A stretch of DNA of 64,000 bases from Vibrio tubiashii (GTDB taxonomy: Bacteria > Pseudomonadota > Gammaproteobacteria > Enterobacterales > Vibrionaceae): the NCBI GenBank assembly GCA_000775715.1, contig JRWQ01000001.1, positions 248,001 to 312,000 on the forward strand. The letters run 5' to 3'. Shown piece by piece: positions 16,427-25,731 of the stretch; the stretch's first letter is position 1; every line of letters begins with the position of its first letter. A program made the position numbers and the translations under genes. The notes beneath the pieces are model-generated. The model saw only the letters and a list, made by a program, of their open reading frames with translations, was not told the origin of the DNA and did not search any database.

Positions 16427-17866
16427 ATGAATGCGCACAACAAATACTTGATGGTCGAGTATTACATCCGACAAAAAATTGCAACTGGTTTACTCAGCAA
16501 CGAAGACAAATTGCCTTCTATACGTGCATTGAGTCAGACATTAACCGTGAGTAAAAATACCGTCATCCGCGCTTATCAAGAGTTAGAAGCGCAAGGCATG
16601 ATCTATACTGTCCCAAAGTCAGGTTACCGAGTGCGACCAACGCCAGCAACGACGCCATTAGTACAGGCGCCAAATCAGGTCGATCTACTATCAATGTGCA
16701 AAGAGATCCTGACCTACTCTCCTAACCAAGAGGTACTGGCAACCGGCTCTGCACACCCCTATATTGATACTCCTGCGATCAAAAGTTTATATGCTGAAAT
16801 TGGCCGTCACAGCCGAAGACAAAGCCACACACCAAGCCACTATCAACTGCCCCCAGGTAATAACTCACTGCTCAAACACTTAACTAAAATCAGCCAAGAC
16901 TTAGGTGTCCATGCCGGCATAAACGACATCGCCATCACCCATGGTGCACAACAAGCAATCAGTCTCGCATTGCGCGCCTTAACCAAAGCGGGAGACATCA
17001 TTGCGGTTGAATCGCCGTGTTACTTTGGCAATCTGCTACTTATGGAATCATTAGGGCTTAAAGTCGTTGAAATACCGAGTTGTCCACGGGATGGTTTGGA
17101 TATTGAATCGTTACATCAGGCACTGAGCAAATGGCAGATTAGAGCACTATTAGTCACACCAAATTTCACCAATCCTACTGGCGCGAGGATGCCGCTGGAA
17201 AACCGTTTAGCCCTCCTTGAAACAACGAGCTCAATCCCAATCATTGAAGACGACGTTTTTGGCGCTCTCGCTTTTGACAACAGCTTGCCTCCGCTAAAAG
17301 CTCTCGATAAGCAGAACAGAGTGATTTACGTCAATTCACTGTCAAAGATGCTCGACTCTCGATTACGCATAGGCTGGATATTGGCAGGCCAATATCAGGC
17401 CCAGGTCGAGAAGTTTCTTATGTGTGACAACATGGGTAGCCTGAATCTAATGCAATCCGCCGTCGCTGATTTCTTAAATTCAGGGAAGTACCGTTCGCAT
17501 GTACAGAAAATGCAGCGTTTCTATCAGCACAATACTAAGCTCTTCTATCAACACTTAACGAAAACGTTGAATCAATACGCTTTCTTACAGGGAAGGTACA
17601 AGATCGTTTTACCCCAAGGCTCGTTCTTACTGTGGTTAACTCTGCCGGAGGCGTTCGACAGCGATACCTTATATCATCAAACCAAAGCACTGGGGATCAG
17701 TATCTTGCCAGGTACCATCTTTGACACATCTGGGCGTTACTCCAATTGTATTCGATTTAGCTGCTCAAACTTTCTGTCTAATCCCCACTGGAAGTTGGGG
17801 GTTGAAAAGCTGGTTACTCTTATCCATGATCAACTTACCCCTAAGTCACACGGAGCGTTGACATGA
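16427..17866 (+). CDS. MocR-family regulator (GntR HTH + aminotransferase-like)
   Basis: A 479-residue protein. Residues about 8-75 are a GntR winged helix (KLPSIRALSQTLTVSKNTVI, RAYQELEAQGMIYTVPKSGY). Residues about 110-470 are a class I aminotransferase-like domain with AITHGAQQAISLALRAL, TPNFTNPTG, IPIIEDDVFG and the PLP-lysine motif NSLSKMLDSRLRIGW. MocR proteins use PLP as a cofactor or effector to control transport or metabolism genes. It is divergent from the EamA transporter and overlaps the DUF924 gene by 4 nt. There is no clear ribosome-binding site at the ATG, and an operator-like repeat sits where one would be. Confidence 0.9.
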   Translation: MNAHNKYLMVEYYIRQKIATGLLSNEDKLPSIRALSQTLTVSKNTVIRAYQELEAQGMIYTVPKSGYRVRPTPATTPLVQAPNQVDLLSMCKEILTYSPNQEVLATGSAHPYIDTPAIKSLYAEIGRHSRRQSHTPSHYQLPPGNNSLLKHLTKISQDLGVHAGINDIAITHGAQQAISLALRALTKAGDIIAVESPCYFGNLLLMESLGLKVVEIPSCPRDGLDIESLHQALSKWQIRALLVTPNFTNPTGARMPLENRLALLETTSSIPIIEDDVFGALAFDNSLPPLKALDKQNRVIYVNSLSKMLDSRLRIGWILAGQYQAQVEKFLMCDNMGSLNLMQSAVADFLNSGKYRSHVQKMQRFYQHNTKLFYQHLTKTLNQYAFLQGRYKIVLPQGSFLLWLTLPEAFDSDTLYHQTKALGISILPGTIFDTSGRYSNCIRFSCSNFLSNPHWKLGVEKLVTLIHDQLTPKSHGALT

Positions 17867-18414
17867 GTTCAAAGCCCACTTCAAATGAAGTACTCGATTT
17901 CTGGTTTAAAGAGTTAGAACCTAAAAACTGGTTTGTTAGCAGCGAAGAGTTAGACAACGAGATAAAAAGTCGCTTTAGCGAGTTACTCATCAGCGCCAGC
18001 CAGTGTGAGCTCCATACTTGGCGCAGCGACGCACAAGGGCGATTAGCTGAGGTGATCGTCTTAGACCAGTTTTCGCGCAATATCTATCGCAATACTCCTA
18101 GAGCATTCTCTCAAGACCCACTAGCACTAGCTTTGGCACAAGAAGCCATATCACTAGGTTTAGACCAATCATTAGAGGTTCAGCAGCGCACATTTTTGTA
18201 TATGCCATTTATGCACAGCGAATCTAAAACCGTTCATCAACAAGCAGTCGAGCTATTTAAAACACCAGGGATGGAAGTTAACTACGAGTTCGAATTGAAA
18301 CACAAAGTCATCATTGACAGGTTTGGCCGCTACCCACACAGAAATAACATCCTAGGACGACAAAGTAGCCCAGAAGAAGTCGAGTTCTTGACTCAACCTA
18401 ACTCAAGTTTTTAA
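17863..18414 (+). CDS. DUF924-family protein
   Basis: A 183-residue all-alpha protein with hallmark sequences of DUF924: VLDFWFKELEPKNWF near the N-terminus, IVLDQFSRNIYRNTPRAFSQ in the middle and FGRYPHRNNILGR near the C-terminus. Predicted tetratricopeptide-like fold, cytoplasmic. Biochemical role unknown. The start overlaps the MocR gene stop by 4 nt, so the pair is cotranscribed and coupled. Confidence 0.88.
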   Translation: MSSKPTSNEVLDFWFKELEPKNWFVSSEELDNEIKSRFSELLISASQCELHTWRSDAQGRLAEVIVLDQFSRNIYRNTPRAFSQDPLALALAQEAISLGLDQSLEVQQRTFLYMPFMHSESKTVHQQAVELFKTPGMEVNYEFELKHKVIIDRFGRYPHRNNILGRQSSPEEVEFLTQPNSSF

Positions 18415-18427
18415 ACACAGTGAGAAA

Positions 18428-18459
18428 AGAACAAAGGAGCTATGTCGCTCCTTTGTTCT
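18428..18459. terminator. Bidirectional terminator, DUF924 / hutZ
   Basis: Perfect 13-bp stem (18428-18440 with 18447-18459) and 6-nt loop between convergent stops. On the minus strand it is followed by TTTTCTC, so it serves hutZ best. Confidence 0.8.
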
Positions 18460-18462
18460 ATA

Positions 18463-18993
18463 TTAAGCGTTTGAGATCTTTTTGTGCCCCTCTTCCAGAT
18501 GCACAAAGTCAACCAAGTCATCACCAGAAACTTGGTAAGCCTGACCAAAACCTTTTACAAAAAGACCTTTTTCAGCTTTCAAGTTAAATAGTACAAAGTC
18601 TTGCAGTTGACTTAAGCCGTCAATGATCTCTCCAAAACGGCCTTGCATTTGAGCCACGACTTGAGTCCATTGCTCGGTGTCTCGCTCAACCGCAGACGCA
18701 ATAGCATCAAACGTCAATCGCTTACGCGCAAACAGCTGTTTCGAGGTGTCTTCATCTTCAATCATCATGATCGACACATTCGGGTTCACCTGAAGATTAC
18801 GCGCATGACGAGCAATTTCTGAAATCAAAACAAAATAGCCGTCTTGATTTTGTACATAAGGCGCATAGCTAACGTTTGGACGACCATTTTCGTCGACGGT
18901 CGCCAATTGCAGAGTGCGTCGCTGCTGGCGAAACTCTTTTATTTCAGGTTCAAGACGCCCTTGTAGACGCTCCTGCTTGACTTGCTGATCCAT
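18463..18993 (-). CDS. hutZ: Heme utilization protein HutZ
   Basis: A 176-residue protein of the HugZ/HutZ split-barrel family related to pyridoxamine-phosphate oxidases (EFRQQRRTLQLATVDENGRP, NVSYAPYV). HutZ binds heme in the cytoplasm and degrades it to release iron. The C-terminal HLEEGHKK segment contains the His that corresponds to the proximal heme ligand reported for V. cholerae HutZ (H170 there). It is last of hutW-hutX-hutZ, 39 nt after hutX. Confidence 0.95.
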   Translation of the reverse strand: MDQQVKQERLQGRLEPEIKEFRQQRRTLQLATVDENGRPNVSYAPYVQNQDGYFVLISEIARHARNLQVNPNVSIMMIEDEDTSKQLFARKRLTFDAIASAVERDTEQWTQVVAQMQGRFGEIIDGLSQLQDFVLFNLKAEKGLFVKGFGQAYQVSGDDLVDFVHLEEGHKKISNA

Positions 18994-19032
18994 ATTGAGG
19001 CTCCTTCACTTTCTCTTATTTTATAGTTTTAT

Positions 19033-19536
19033 TTACTTGCTGAATTCTTGTTGCCATTGCTTGAAAGTCGCCACCTGCGATTCAATCAGTTCGCGCTTGT
19101 CATTACGACCTAGATAGATCTTGAAGATGTTGTTTCCGTCAGCACTAAAAAAACCAAAGTAGTGACTTTCACGTCCCATAAACGGCTTACTAACTAGGGC
19201 AATGTTCTTAACGTTATCGAGCTTAAGATGACCATGCAGTTCACCTTCACGCCCCATAAGGTTGTAGTAGCCGCGTGCAACCTTGCCCTTTGGAAATGGC
19301 GCTTTTACTTCGAAAATTGAACCAAATGAATGAACGATAGTAGTGACCGGTCCAAAGCCAACTAAGCTCTCCAAGATATGCTGAGCTTGCTCTCCTTCGA
19401 CTAACGCTATCATCTCGTCAGGCAAAGCCGAGACTGCTTCAAATTCCGAGACATTAAGTTTTTCTGCAATAGCTGCTGGGAGTAGAGTAGGTTCTTGCTC
19501 AATAAGTTGAGCAACCTGCTGTTTTAATGCTTCCAT
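19033..19536 (-). CDS. hutX: Heme-binding chaperone HutX
   Basis: A 167-residue protein matching the HutX/HuvX family, which carries heme in the cytoplasm and hands it to HutZ. Recognisable parts are AIAEKLNVSEFEAVSALPDE, the central VTTIVHSFGSIFEVKAPFPK and GHLKLDNVKNIALVSKPFMG. The frame extends to 19635, but this would overlap hutW; the ATG at 19536 lies 11 nt after the hutW stop with GGA upstream, so I use it. Confidence 0.93.
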   Translation of the reverse strand: MEALKQQVAQLIEQEPTLLPAAIAEKLNVSEFEAVSALPDEMIALVEGEQAQHILESLVGFGPVTTIVHSFGSIFEVKAPFPKGKVARGYYNLMGREGELHGHLKLDNVKNIALVSKPFMGRESHYFGFFSADGNNIFKIYLGRNDKRELIESQVATFKQWQQEFSK

Positions 19537-19547
19537 ATTTTTTCCAT

Positions 19548-20918
19548 TTACATCGCGACTGATTGAAGCGCGTTTCTTTCTTGATACGTTGAATGTAGTA
19601 CTTGAATACAAGCTTGAGCGAGGCTTACCGCCCAAAATTGACCGGCTAAAGTTAAAGACAAATAATCACCCTCAACCTGAACTAGCCCTTTTTTCTGCCA
19701 GTGATTGAACAACGGCGATAAGAAATCGAATGAAGATGAGCCTAAAAAATCAGGCATAGCAGCACGTGACACCACTCCGCGGTCAAAGCCAGACTTGAGC
19801 ACAGCGAAAATAGGCTCTAAGGCACTCTGTTTGGTCATCATTGCCACTAAAGAGTCACCAGATTTCATCGCGTTCATGTAGGTTTCTAACGTGCGATGGT
19901 TCATCATGCCATAGCCACCAATATTGCCCCCGGCACCACAGCCAATCGGCAAAACCTCAGCATAAGTTTTTGCCAGTGAGTTGTATTGACTGCGCTCACG
20001 GTTATCTCTCGCCCAATGGTTAACACTCAGTTGACGCAAGTGGTGCTGTTTCATGAACTCTGAACCTAACTCGTACATTGATGCTTTGTCTGGTGTTGTA
20101 GCCGGCGCCGGTATCCTGCCTTTATCAACCAGATTGAGCATTGGCGCACTACCACCGACGACCAGTTGATACAAATCTACCCCATGAGCGCCAGTAGACA
20201 TGAAATCAACTAAATCTTGCTCAAACACTTCTAATGTTTGGTAGGGCAAGCCATAGAGTAGATCTAGGATGATTGGTGCTTGATCAGTTGCACTTAAAGC
20301 GCTGATTCGTTCTAACACGACCTCTCTGTCATCAAGGCGTTTCGCACTGCGTCTAACTTGAGTATTAAAACTCTGAATACCAAATGAGAATCGATTAAAT
20401 CCACCTTCTAAAGCACGCTCAAACATCTCATCACTAAAGCGATTAATGCGACCTTCTAGAGTTATCTCACAATCAGTCGAGAGCGGAAAACGTGCCCGAA
20501 TGGCTTTGCCCAGCCTTTCGATTTGCTGTGCAGACAGATCGGTGGGCGTTCCACCTCCAATGTAGACAGCGTGGAACGTTCCCGATTGCGTCCACGACTG
20601 TGCTGCTTTTTGGTCAATCTCTCTCATCAAAGCTTCAAAGTAGTCATCAACCAGTTTACGGCTTGCTGCATTTTGGAAAAAGTTGCAAAAGGTACAACGG
20701 ACACGACAGAACGGGATGTGGATATATAAACAGCGCTTATCACTTTTCGCTCCCGCCGACGCATAGAGGCGACTTAATGTTTCAGCTTTCTGCTCGGGCA
20801 TTAAAGGGGCTGCCATTCCGCCAGCATGAGCAGAAGCTTTGTTAGCAAATGCAAATCGAAGAGGATCGGGCGTGTCCATCGCCAAGATAGATTCATCAAA
20901 TCTATTAATATCAAGCAT
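19548..20918 (-). CDS. hutW: Radical SAM heme-utilization protein HutW
   Basis: A 456-residue radical SAM protein of the HemN/ChuW/HutW group. The iron-sulfur motif is CRVRCTFC (CxxxCxxC, about residues 71-78, in IHIPFCRVRCTFCNFF), followed by YIGGGTPTDLSAQQIERLGK. ChuW-type enzymes open the heme ring anaerobically to give anaerobilin and release iron, complementing the HutZ route. It is the first gene of the leftward unit, divergent from tonB across a Fur-box-like region. Role at the ChuW level is inferred from the family. Confidence 0.93.
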   Translation of the reverse strand: MLDINRFDESILAMDTPDPLRFAFANKASAHAGGMAAPLMPEQKAETLSRLYASAGAKSDKRCLYIHIPFCRVRCTFCNFFQNAASRKLVDDYFEALMREIDQKAAQSWTQSGTFHAVYIGGGTPTDLSAQQIERLGKAIRARFPLSTDCEITLEGRINRFSDEMFERALEGGFNRFSFGIQSFNTQVRRSAKRLDDREVVLERISALSATDQAPIILDLLYGLPYQTLEVFEQDLVDFMSTGAHGVDLYQLVVGGSAPMLNLVDKGRIPAPATTPDKASMYELGSEFMKQHHLRQLSVNHWARDNRERSQYNSLAKTYAEVLPIGCGAGGNIGGYGMMNHRTLETYMNAMKSGDSLVAMMTKQSALEPIFAVLKSGFDRGVVSRAAMPDFLGSSSFDFLSPLFNHWQKKGLVQVEGDYLSLTLAGQFWAVSLAQACIQVLHSTYQERNALQSVAM

Positions 20919-20997
20919 ACTATCAATCTCTCAGCGCTTATCAGCTCTAGCCTCGCGCTAAATTCTCAAAAACTGGAACCGATCATAGTTTGAGCTT

Positions 20998-21035
20998 AAT
21001 GATAATGCAATTGATAATTGATCTTATTTGCATTG
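20998..21035. promoter_or_regulatory. Fur-box-like operator between hutW and tonB
   Basis: The segment contains AATGATAATGCAATTGATAA followed by TTGATCTTATTTGCATT, with several GATAAT/ATTATC-like hexamers in the arrangement typical of Fur sites. It lies about 80 nt upstream of hutW and 100 nt upstream of tonB, so iron-bound Fur could repress both units. Exact spacing of Fur dimers not resolved. Confidence 0.7.
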
Positions 21036-21131
21036 TGAGTGATAATCCTAATCCGTCTGGTAACCGATAACACCCATTGAGGATACATAGGTAACCAAAT
21101 ATTTATTCTAGGCGGTATATGGAGAACTCAA

Positions 21132-21872
21132 GTGAACGTCAAGCGATACACTATTGCTGGTAGCATTTCCTTAGCTATTCATGCGGCATTCGTGTTCATT
21201 GCACAAGAACCTAAAGCTTTCGCAATGCCTGCTGGAGCTCAGTCAAATACGGTATCCATTAATTTTAAGACGATGGAAACACCTTCTACGCCTCCTACAG
21301 AACAGACCGTCACAAAACCGGAGCCTGCACCAGAAACCACACCGAAAGAGACGTTGTCTGAGCCTAAACAGACGGTAAAAAAGGCAAAGCAAGTAGAAAA
21401 GAAAGTCACCAAGAAGAGGCCTAAAGTAGAGAAAAAAATCACTAAAGCTAAGCCTGTAGTGAATAACAAGCCGACAACTGAAAAACTAAAAGAGAAACTT
21501 GAGCAAAAGGTGACTGAAACCAAGCAGGTAAAGCAGCAGGAGTCGCAAGCTCAACCTAAGTTAGTCAATCAAGGAGCAACTTCTCAACCTGTTATGGTCA
21601 CTAAGCCATCGTTTCTCTCTCGCCCTTCAGCACCGAAGTATCCAAGACTGGCAAGAAAGCGCGGAGTCGAAGGTACCGCCATCTATGAAATATGGTTGGA
21701 CGAAAATGGCGACCAGATAAGACAAGTACTTATTTCATCTTCAGGAGCAACCATGCTTGATAAATCAGCTCTAGAGGCTATCAAAAAATGGCGATTTTCA
21801 CCCCATTCAATAAATGGCCAAACCATGGCCCACAGAGTTCAAATTCCCGTTCGTTTTAAGTTGGATCGATAA
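21132..21872 (+). CDS. tonB: TonB energy-transducing protein
   Basis: A 246-residue periplasm-spanning protein that passes proton-motive force to outer-membrane heme/siderophore receptors. An N-terminal anchor (YTIAGSISLAIHAAFVFIA), a long Pro/Lys/Glu-rich linker (about residues 50-145) and a C-terminal TonB domain (YPRLARKRGVEGTAIYEIWL ... KKWRFSPHSINGQ) are present. The start is GTG at 21132, preceded by GGAG at 7 nt. It overlaps exbB by one base. Gene order tonB-exbB-exbD-hutBCD identifies it as the TonB1 system of Vibrio. Confidence 0.95.
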   Translation: MNVKRYTIAGSISLAIHAAFVFIAQEPKAFAMPAGAQSNTVSINFKTMETPSTPPTEQTVTKPEPAPETTPKETLSEPKQTVKKAKQVEKKVTKKRPKVEKKITKAKPVVNNKPTTEKLKEKLEQKVTETKQVKQQESQAQPKLVNQGATSQPVMVTKPSFLSRPSAPKYPRLARKRGVEGTAIYEIWLDENGDQIRQVLISSSGATMLDKSALEAIKKWRFSPHSINGQTMAHRVQIPVRFKLDR

Positions 21873-22570
21873 TGGAACAATTACACCAAATACAACAACA
21901 GCTAGGTTTAATGACTTGGCCACTGATCATCTGTTCTGCGCTGACATTAATGATCATTGCCGAGCGTCTATTTCAAGTACTAACTAGTTTAGGCGTTGGC
22001 AAACGAGCAATATTCAGCGAGCTGAGAAAAGTGAGCCAGACCGACAGCAAGCAAATCGAGGCTCTCGCTGAGCAACTCTCTCCTCGTCGCCCTTTGCTCT
22101 ACAAAGGCGTCGCGATGTTGCTTGCTCACCACTCATTTGCCAAGACCTTGCGCGAAGATGCCGCTGGCATGTGGCTACAAGAGAAGCGCCACCAGCTTAA
22201 TTCAGGATTAAGGCTATTAACATTGATTGGCGTAATTAGTCCGCTAATTGGTTTACTAGGCACGGTATTAGGTCTGATTGAAATGTTCAAAGGTGTTGCA
22301 GCATCGTCGGGTAATATCACGCCAAATGATCTCGCAGATGGACTAGGCCTGGCGATGAGAACCACCGCCGCAGGTCTACTGATCGCACTACCAGCTATAG
22401 CCGGAGCACAACTTCTTGGCTTGTGGGCGGACAAGGTTATGGCAAAGCTAGAGCACACTCTCAATTACGTAAACTTATGGCTTGAAGGAATTAGCCTTCA
22501 GCACGTGTCGCCAGATAACGCCAAAACCACACACTCAACAGTCGAACTGGCGACTGAGGCACAGTCATGA
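21872..22570 (+). CDS. exbB: ExbB, TonB-system motor subunit
   Basis: A 232-residue MotA/TolQ/ExbB-family protein with three membrane helices: about residues 15-35, 105-130 (LLTLIGVISPLIGLLGTVLG) and 148-172 (GLAMRTTAAGLLIALPAIAG). The conserved proline-glycine rich helix 2 and Thr in helix 3 are there. ExbB forms the pentameric proton channel that powers TonB. Overlaps tonB by 1 nt and exbD by 4 nt. Confidence 0.95.
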   Translation: MEQLHQIQQQLGLMTWPLIICSALTLMIIAERLFQVLTSLGVGKRAIFSELRKVSQTDSKQIEALAEQLSPRRPLLYKGVAMLLAHHSFAKTLREDAAGMWLQEKRHQLNSGLRLLTLIGVISPLIGLLGTVLGLIEMFKGVAASSGNITPNDLADGLGLAMRTTAAGLLIALPAIAGAQLLGLWADKVMAKLEHTLNYVNLWLEGISLQHVSPDNAKTTHSTVELATEAQS

Positions 22571-22980
22571 TCAAGGTTAAACAGGGTGAAGATCGATTCG
22601 GCTTGACCCCTGATCTGACACCACTGCTCGATATCATTTTTATCGTCATGGTATTTCTCATGCTCACCGCAGCCGTCAAGCTCGACTCGCTTGAAGTGGA
22701 TCTACCAACCACTGACTCTCAAGCGGTATCAGATGTAGATACTAAATCTCTCACCATCAACATCCTAAAAGCAAAACCGCATTGGGCGATTGATGGAAAA
22801 GAGTATATCGACTGGGAAAATTTCACTCTAGCATTGCTAGAAGAGTACAAATCAAACAAACAACCTATCGTCATAGGCGCAGATAAAACCGCCGAAATTC
22901 AGCACCTAGTTAAGCTGCTCGCCTTTCTTCAAGAGAACGGTATTCAAGCAACGCAACTGCTCACGGAAGAATCAAAATAA
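22567..22980 (+). CDS. exbD: ExbD, TonB-system motor subunit
   Basis: A 137-residue protein with one N-terminal transmembrane helix containing the essential proton-carrying aspartate (D22, in TPLLDIIFIVMVFLMLTA) and a periplasmic domain. Works as a dimer inside the ExbB pentamer. ATGA overlap with exbB; 11 nt gap to hutB. Confidence 0.95.
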   Translation: MIKVKQGEDRFGLTPDLTPLLDIIFIVMVFLMLTAAVKLDSLEVDLPTTDSQAVSDVDTKSLTINILKAKPHWAIDGKEYIDWENFTLALLEEYKSNKQPIVIGADKTAEIQHLVKLLAFLQENGIQATQLLTEESK

Positions 22981-22991
22981 TCGAGTTCAAT

Positions 22992-23837
22992 ATGTTTAAA
23001 AAAGCCCTAATTAACACCATTACAGCTCTCTCCTTATCACTTGTCGCCTGTTCATCATTAGCTAACCAACGAATCGTTAGCGCAGGAAGTGCGGTCACCG
23101 AATTACTTATCGCTTTAAACCAGCAAGACAAGCTCGTTGCTGTTGATGTGACCAGTGAACTACCCGCGTCACTCGAGCTACCTAAAATCGGTTATCACCG
23201 TCGCTTATCAGCCGAAGGGTTACTCGCGCTTGGTCCTAATCGTCTAATTGGTTCCGACGAAATGGGACCGGAAGTCGCTCTTAGTCAGCTTCGCTCTGCG
23301 GGTGTTAAAGTCGATATCGTCAATACTAGGCCGACCCCACAAGGGCTGCTTGAGCGTATTGATGAAATCGCCGCACTGACAAAATCACAGCAACACGCAG
23401 ACGCTCTGAAGCAACAAGTAGCGGATCAAATTGCAAGTTTAGAGAAAAACCGGGCAGTACAGAAAACAGCGAAGAAAGTACTGTTCTTACTCATTCACGA
23501 AGGGCGACCTGCGAACGTTGCAGGTAGTGACACCACTCCAAACGCAATTATCGAGCTTGCAGGTGGTGTTAACCCTGCCGCGGAGAAACTAAGCTCATAC
23601 AAACCACTTTCAACAGAAGCTATGGTCGAAATGCAACCTGATATTATTTTGGTTAGCGGTCGTAGCTACGACAAACTTGGCGGTGCTGACGAGATTTTAA
23701 GTCAGCTGCCAATGCTCGCAGCGACCCCTGCAGGGCAAAACAAACAATTTATTAAAATTGACGGGCACGCATTAGTCGGTGGGCTTGGACTTAAAAGCTT
23801 GTCTGAAGCTGAGCGCTTGAGCAAACTGCTAAATTAA
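22992..23837 (+). CDS. hutB: Periplasmic heme-binding protein HutB
   Basis: A 281-residue class III solute-binding protein (BtuF/HmuT type) that carries heme from the TonB-dependent receptor to HutCD. It begins with a signal peptide; RIVSAGSAVTELLIALNQQD is the typical first strand, and the Tyr in IGYHRRLSAEG corresponds to the heme-ligand tyrosine of HmuT/ShuT-type proteins. LSLVAC near residue 20 also fits a lipobox, so it could be either soluble periplasmic or lipid-anchored. Member of the hutBCD ABC importer. Confidence 0.93.
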   Translation: MFKKALINTITALSLSLVACSSLANQRIVSAGSAVTELLIALNQQDKLVAVDVTSELPASLELPKIGYHRRLSAEGLLALGPNRLIGSDEMGPEVALSQLRSAGVKVDIVNTRPTPQGLLERIDEIAALTKSQQHADALKQQVADQIASLEKNRAVQKTAKKVLFLLIHEGRPANVAGSDTTPNAIIELAGGVNPAAEKLSSYKPLSTEAMVEMQPDIILVSGRSYDKLGGADEILSQLPMLAATPAGQNKQFIKIDGHALVGGLGLKSLSEAERLSKLLN

Positions 23838-23849
23838 CGAGTGACCACT

Positions 23850-24887
23850 ATGTTTTTACGCCGTCTGCCGCTTGGCGCTGCTGTTGCTATATTTGGTATT
23901 GCCTTGGTTGTTACTGCGATCAGTTCTGTTACCGTAGGCCCAATGAATATCGGCTTCTTGGACAGTGTCCAAAGTTTGCTGTTCCGCTCGGAGCAACTTG
24001 CGCCACATATCAATTTGGTCATTCACGAAATACGTTTTCCTCGCACTATCTTGTGCATGCTCGTGGGCGCGATCCTTGCTATCTGCGGTACCGTGATGCA
24101 AGGTCTGTTTCGCAACCCCCTTGCTGAACCAGGTATAATTGGCGTCTCAGCTGGTGCTTCGCTTGGGGCTGCGTTGGCCATCGTGCTGTTTGCCGACCTT
24201 AGTGAGCAATACCCTCAGTTTATGAACTTAGCTGCGGTTCCTATTTTCGCCTTTCTTGGTGGGGCGCTAACTACTGTTCTGGTCTACAAACTTGGTACAA
24301 GCAAAATGGGCACTTCCGTCACCATTATGCTTCTTGCTGGCGTGGCGATTAGCGCATTATCGGGGGCGGGGATAGGCTACATGAATTTTAAGGCTGATGA
24401 CCAGATGCTGCGTGACCTATCGCTCTGGTCTATGGGTTCATTGGCAGGAGCGAACTGGACGAGCATTACGCTATGCGCTGTTACACTAGCGATATTGATG
24501 GTCATATTCGTGCGCAAGGCAATGTCCCTTAACGCTCTACTGCTTGGCGAAGCGGAAGCAAACCACCTAGGTATTCCCGTTCAACGTTTAAAACGTCAGT
24601 TGATCTTACTTACTGCTGTTGGCGTCGGCATCACAGTGAGTGTTTCCGGCATGATTGGCTTTATTGGTTTGGTAATCCCACATCTAGGGAGAATGTTGTC
24701 TGGCCCGGATCATCGCACCTTGCTGCCAATATCCGCGCTGATGGGCGCCCTTCTTCTCACATGCGCTGACATGTTCTCTCGCGTTGCTGTTGCACCTGCT
24801 GAACTGCCAGTGGGTATTGTCACCGCCCTGATCGGCGCACCGTTTTTCATCTACCTACTGTTCAAACAAAAAGGAAAGATTCTCTGA
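23850..24887 (+). CDS. hutC: Heme ABC transporter permease HutC
   Basis: A FecCD/BtuC-type permease of 345 residues with about ten helices. Conserved motifs are RFPRTILCMLVGAILAICGT, NPLAEPGIIGVSAGASLG and GMIGFIGLVIPHLGRMLSGP (the coupling region to the ATPase). A GTG three codons upstream at 23841 is an alternative start; neither has a strong ribosome-binding site. The stop overlaps the hutD start by 1 nt. Confidence 0.93.
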   Translation: MFLRRLPLGAAVAIFGIALVVTAISSVTVGPMNIGFLDSVQSLLFRSEQLAPHINLVIHEIRFPRTILCMLVGAILAICGTVMQGLFRNPLAEPGIIGVSAGASLGAALAIVLFADLSEQYPQFMNLAAVPIFAFLGGALTTVLVYKLGTSKMGTSVTIMLLAGVAISALSGAGIGYMNFKADDQMLRDLSLWSMGSLAGANWTSITLCAVTLAILMVIFVRKAMSLNALLLGEAEANHLGIPVQRLKRQLILLTAVGVGITVSVSGMIGFIGLVIPHLGRMLSGPDHRTLLPISALMGALLLTCADMFSRVAVAPAELPVGIVTALIGAPFFIYLLFKQKGKIL

Positions 24888-25669
24888 TGAGTCAGATTGT
24901 ATTATCAGGTAAGCATATTTCCATGTCGTTCGGTTCGCGCAAGGTTCTGGATGATATCAGTATCGATATTCGATCCGGCGAAGTAACCACATTGTTGGGC
25001 CCTAATGGTGCAGGTAAAAGTACACTACTTAAACTGCTGTGCGGTGAAATACCTTCACATAATGATATCAGTTACTTTGGAGAGCCGCGCCGCCAGTGGC
25101 AGCCTACTGAATTAGCCAAGCATCTAGCAATGCTGCCACAACACAGTACATTGAGTTTTCCGTTTCTTGCCCAAGAGGTGGTGGAGCTGGGCGCTATTCC
25201 ATTAAACCTTCCTAATAACGCGGTAAAAAGAATAGCAAAGAAATATATGCAAATGACGGATGTCACGCATTTAAGTCAACGCCTATACCCATCATTATCT
25301 GGCGGGGAAAAACAGCGCCTCCATTTAGCACGGGTGTTAGTCCAACTGGATCAGTCGGGCGAGAGCAGGATCTTGATGCTCGATGAACCGACATCAGCAC
25401 TTGATCTTGCCCACCAGCACAATACATTGAAAATTGCACGCAAACTGGCTGACGAACACAATACCGCCGTAGTGGTCGTTCTACATGATTTGAACTTGGC
25501 TGCGCAGTACTCAGATCGTTTAATTGTTCTCCATGATGGTAAGTTGGTTTGTGATGAGTCGCCATGGAATGCACTGAAGCCCGACATGATTAAACGGGTT
25601 TACGGGTACGACTCCATCGTCGCGCCCCACCCCACCCTCGATTTTCCACTCATTCATCCTGCAGCATAG
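24887..25669 (+). CDS. hutD: Heme ABC transporter ATPase HutD
   Basis: A 260-residue ABC ATPase: Walker [13 protein letters not shown] (about residue 37-48), signature LSGGEKQRLHLARV, Walker [14 protein letters not shown] and switch His in VVVLHDLNLA. It powers heme import with HutC. Last gene of tonB-exbBD-hutBCD; a hairpin follows. Confidence 0.95.
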   Translation: MSQIVLSGKHISMSFGSRKVLDDISIDIRSGEVTTLLGPNGAGKSTLLKLLCGEIPSHNDISYFGEPRRQWQPTELAKHLAMLPQHSTLSFPFLAQEVVELGAIPLNLPNNAVKRIAKKYMQMTDVTHLSQRLYPSLSGGEKQRLHLARVLVQLDQSGESRILMLDEPTSALDLAHQHNTLKIARKLADEHNTAVVVVLHDLNLAAQYSDRLIVLHDGKLVCDESPWNALKPDMIKRVYGYDSIVAPHPTLDFPLIHPAA

Positions 25670-25689
25670 TCCTCAATCATAGTTTCTGA

Positions 25690-25724
25690 TTCGCCTCTGC
25701 ACTTTCTTAGCAAGAAGAGGCGAA
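25690..25724. terminator. Hairpin between hutD and ppsR
   Basis: Inverted repeat TTCGCCTCT/AGAGGCGAA (25690-25698 with 25716-25724) with a 17-nt loop between convergent stops. There is no strong T run, so it is only a possible terminator. Confidence 0.4.
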
Positions 25725-25731
25725 ACACTCG

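Noticed and set aside
23834..24101. Minus-strand frames opposite hutC and other transporters
   Set aside because: They mirror strong coding sequences and lack starts, signals or domains of their own.
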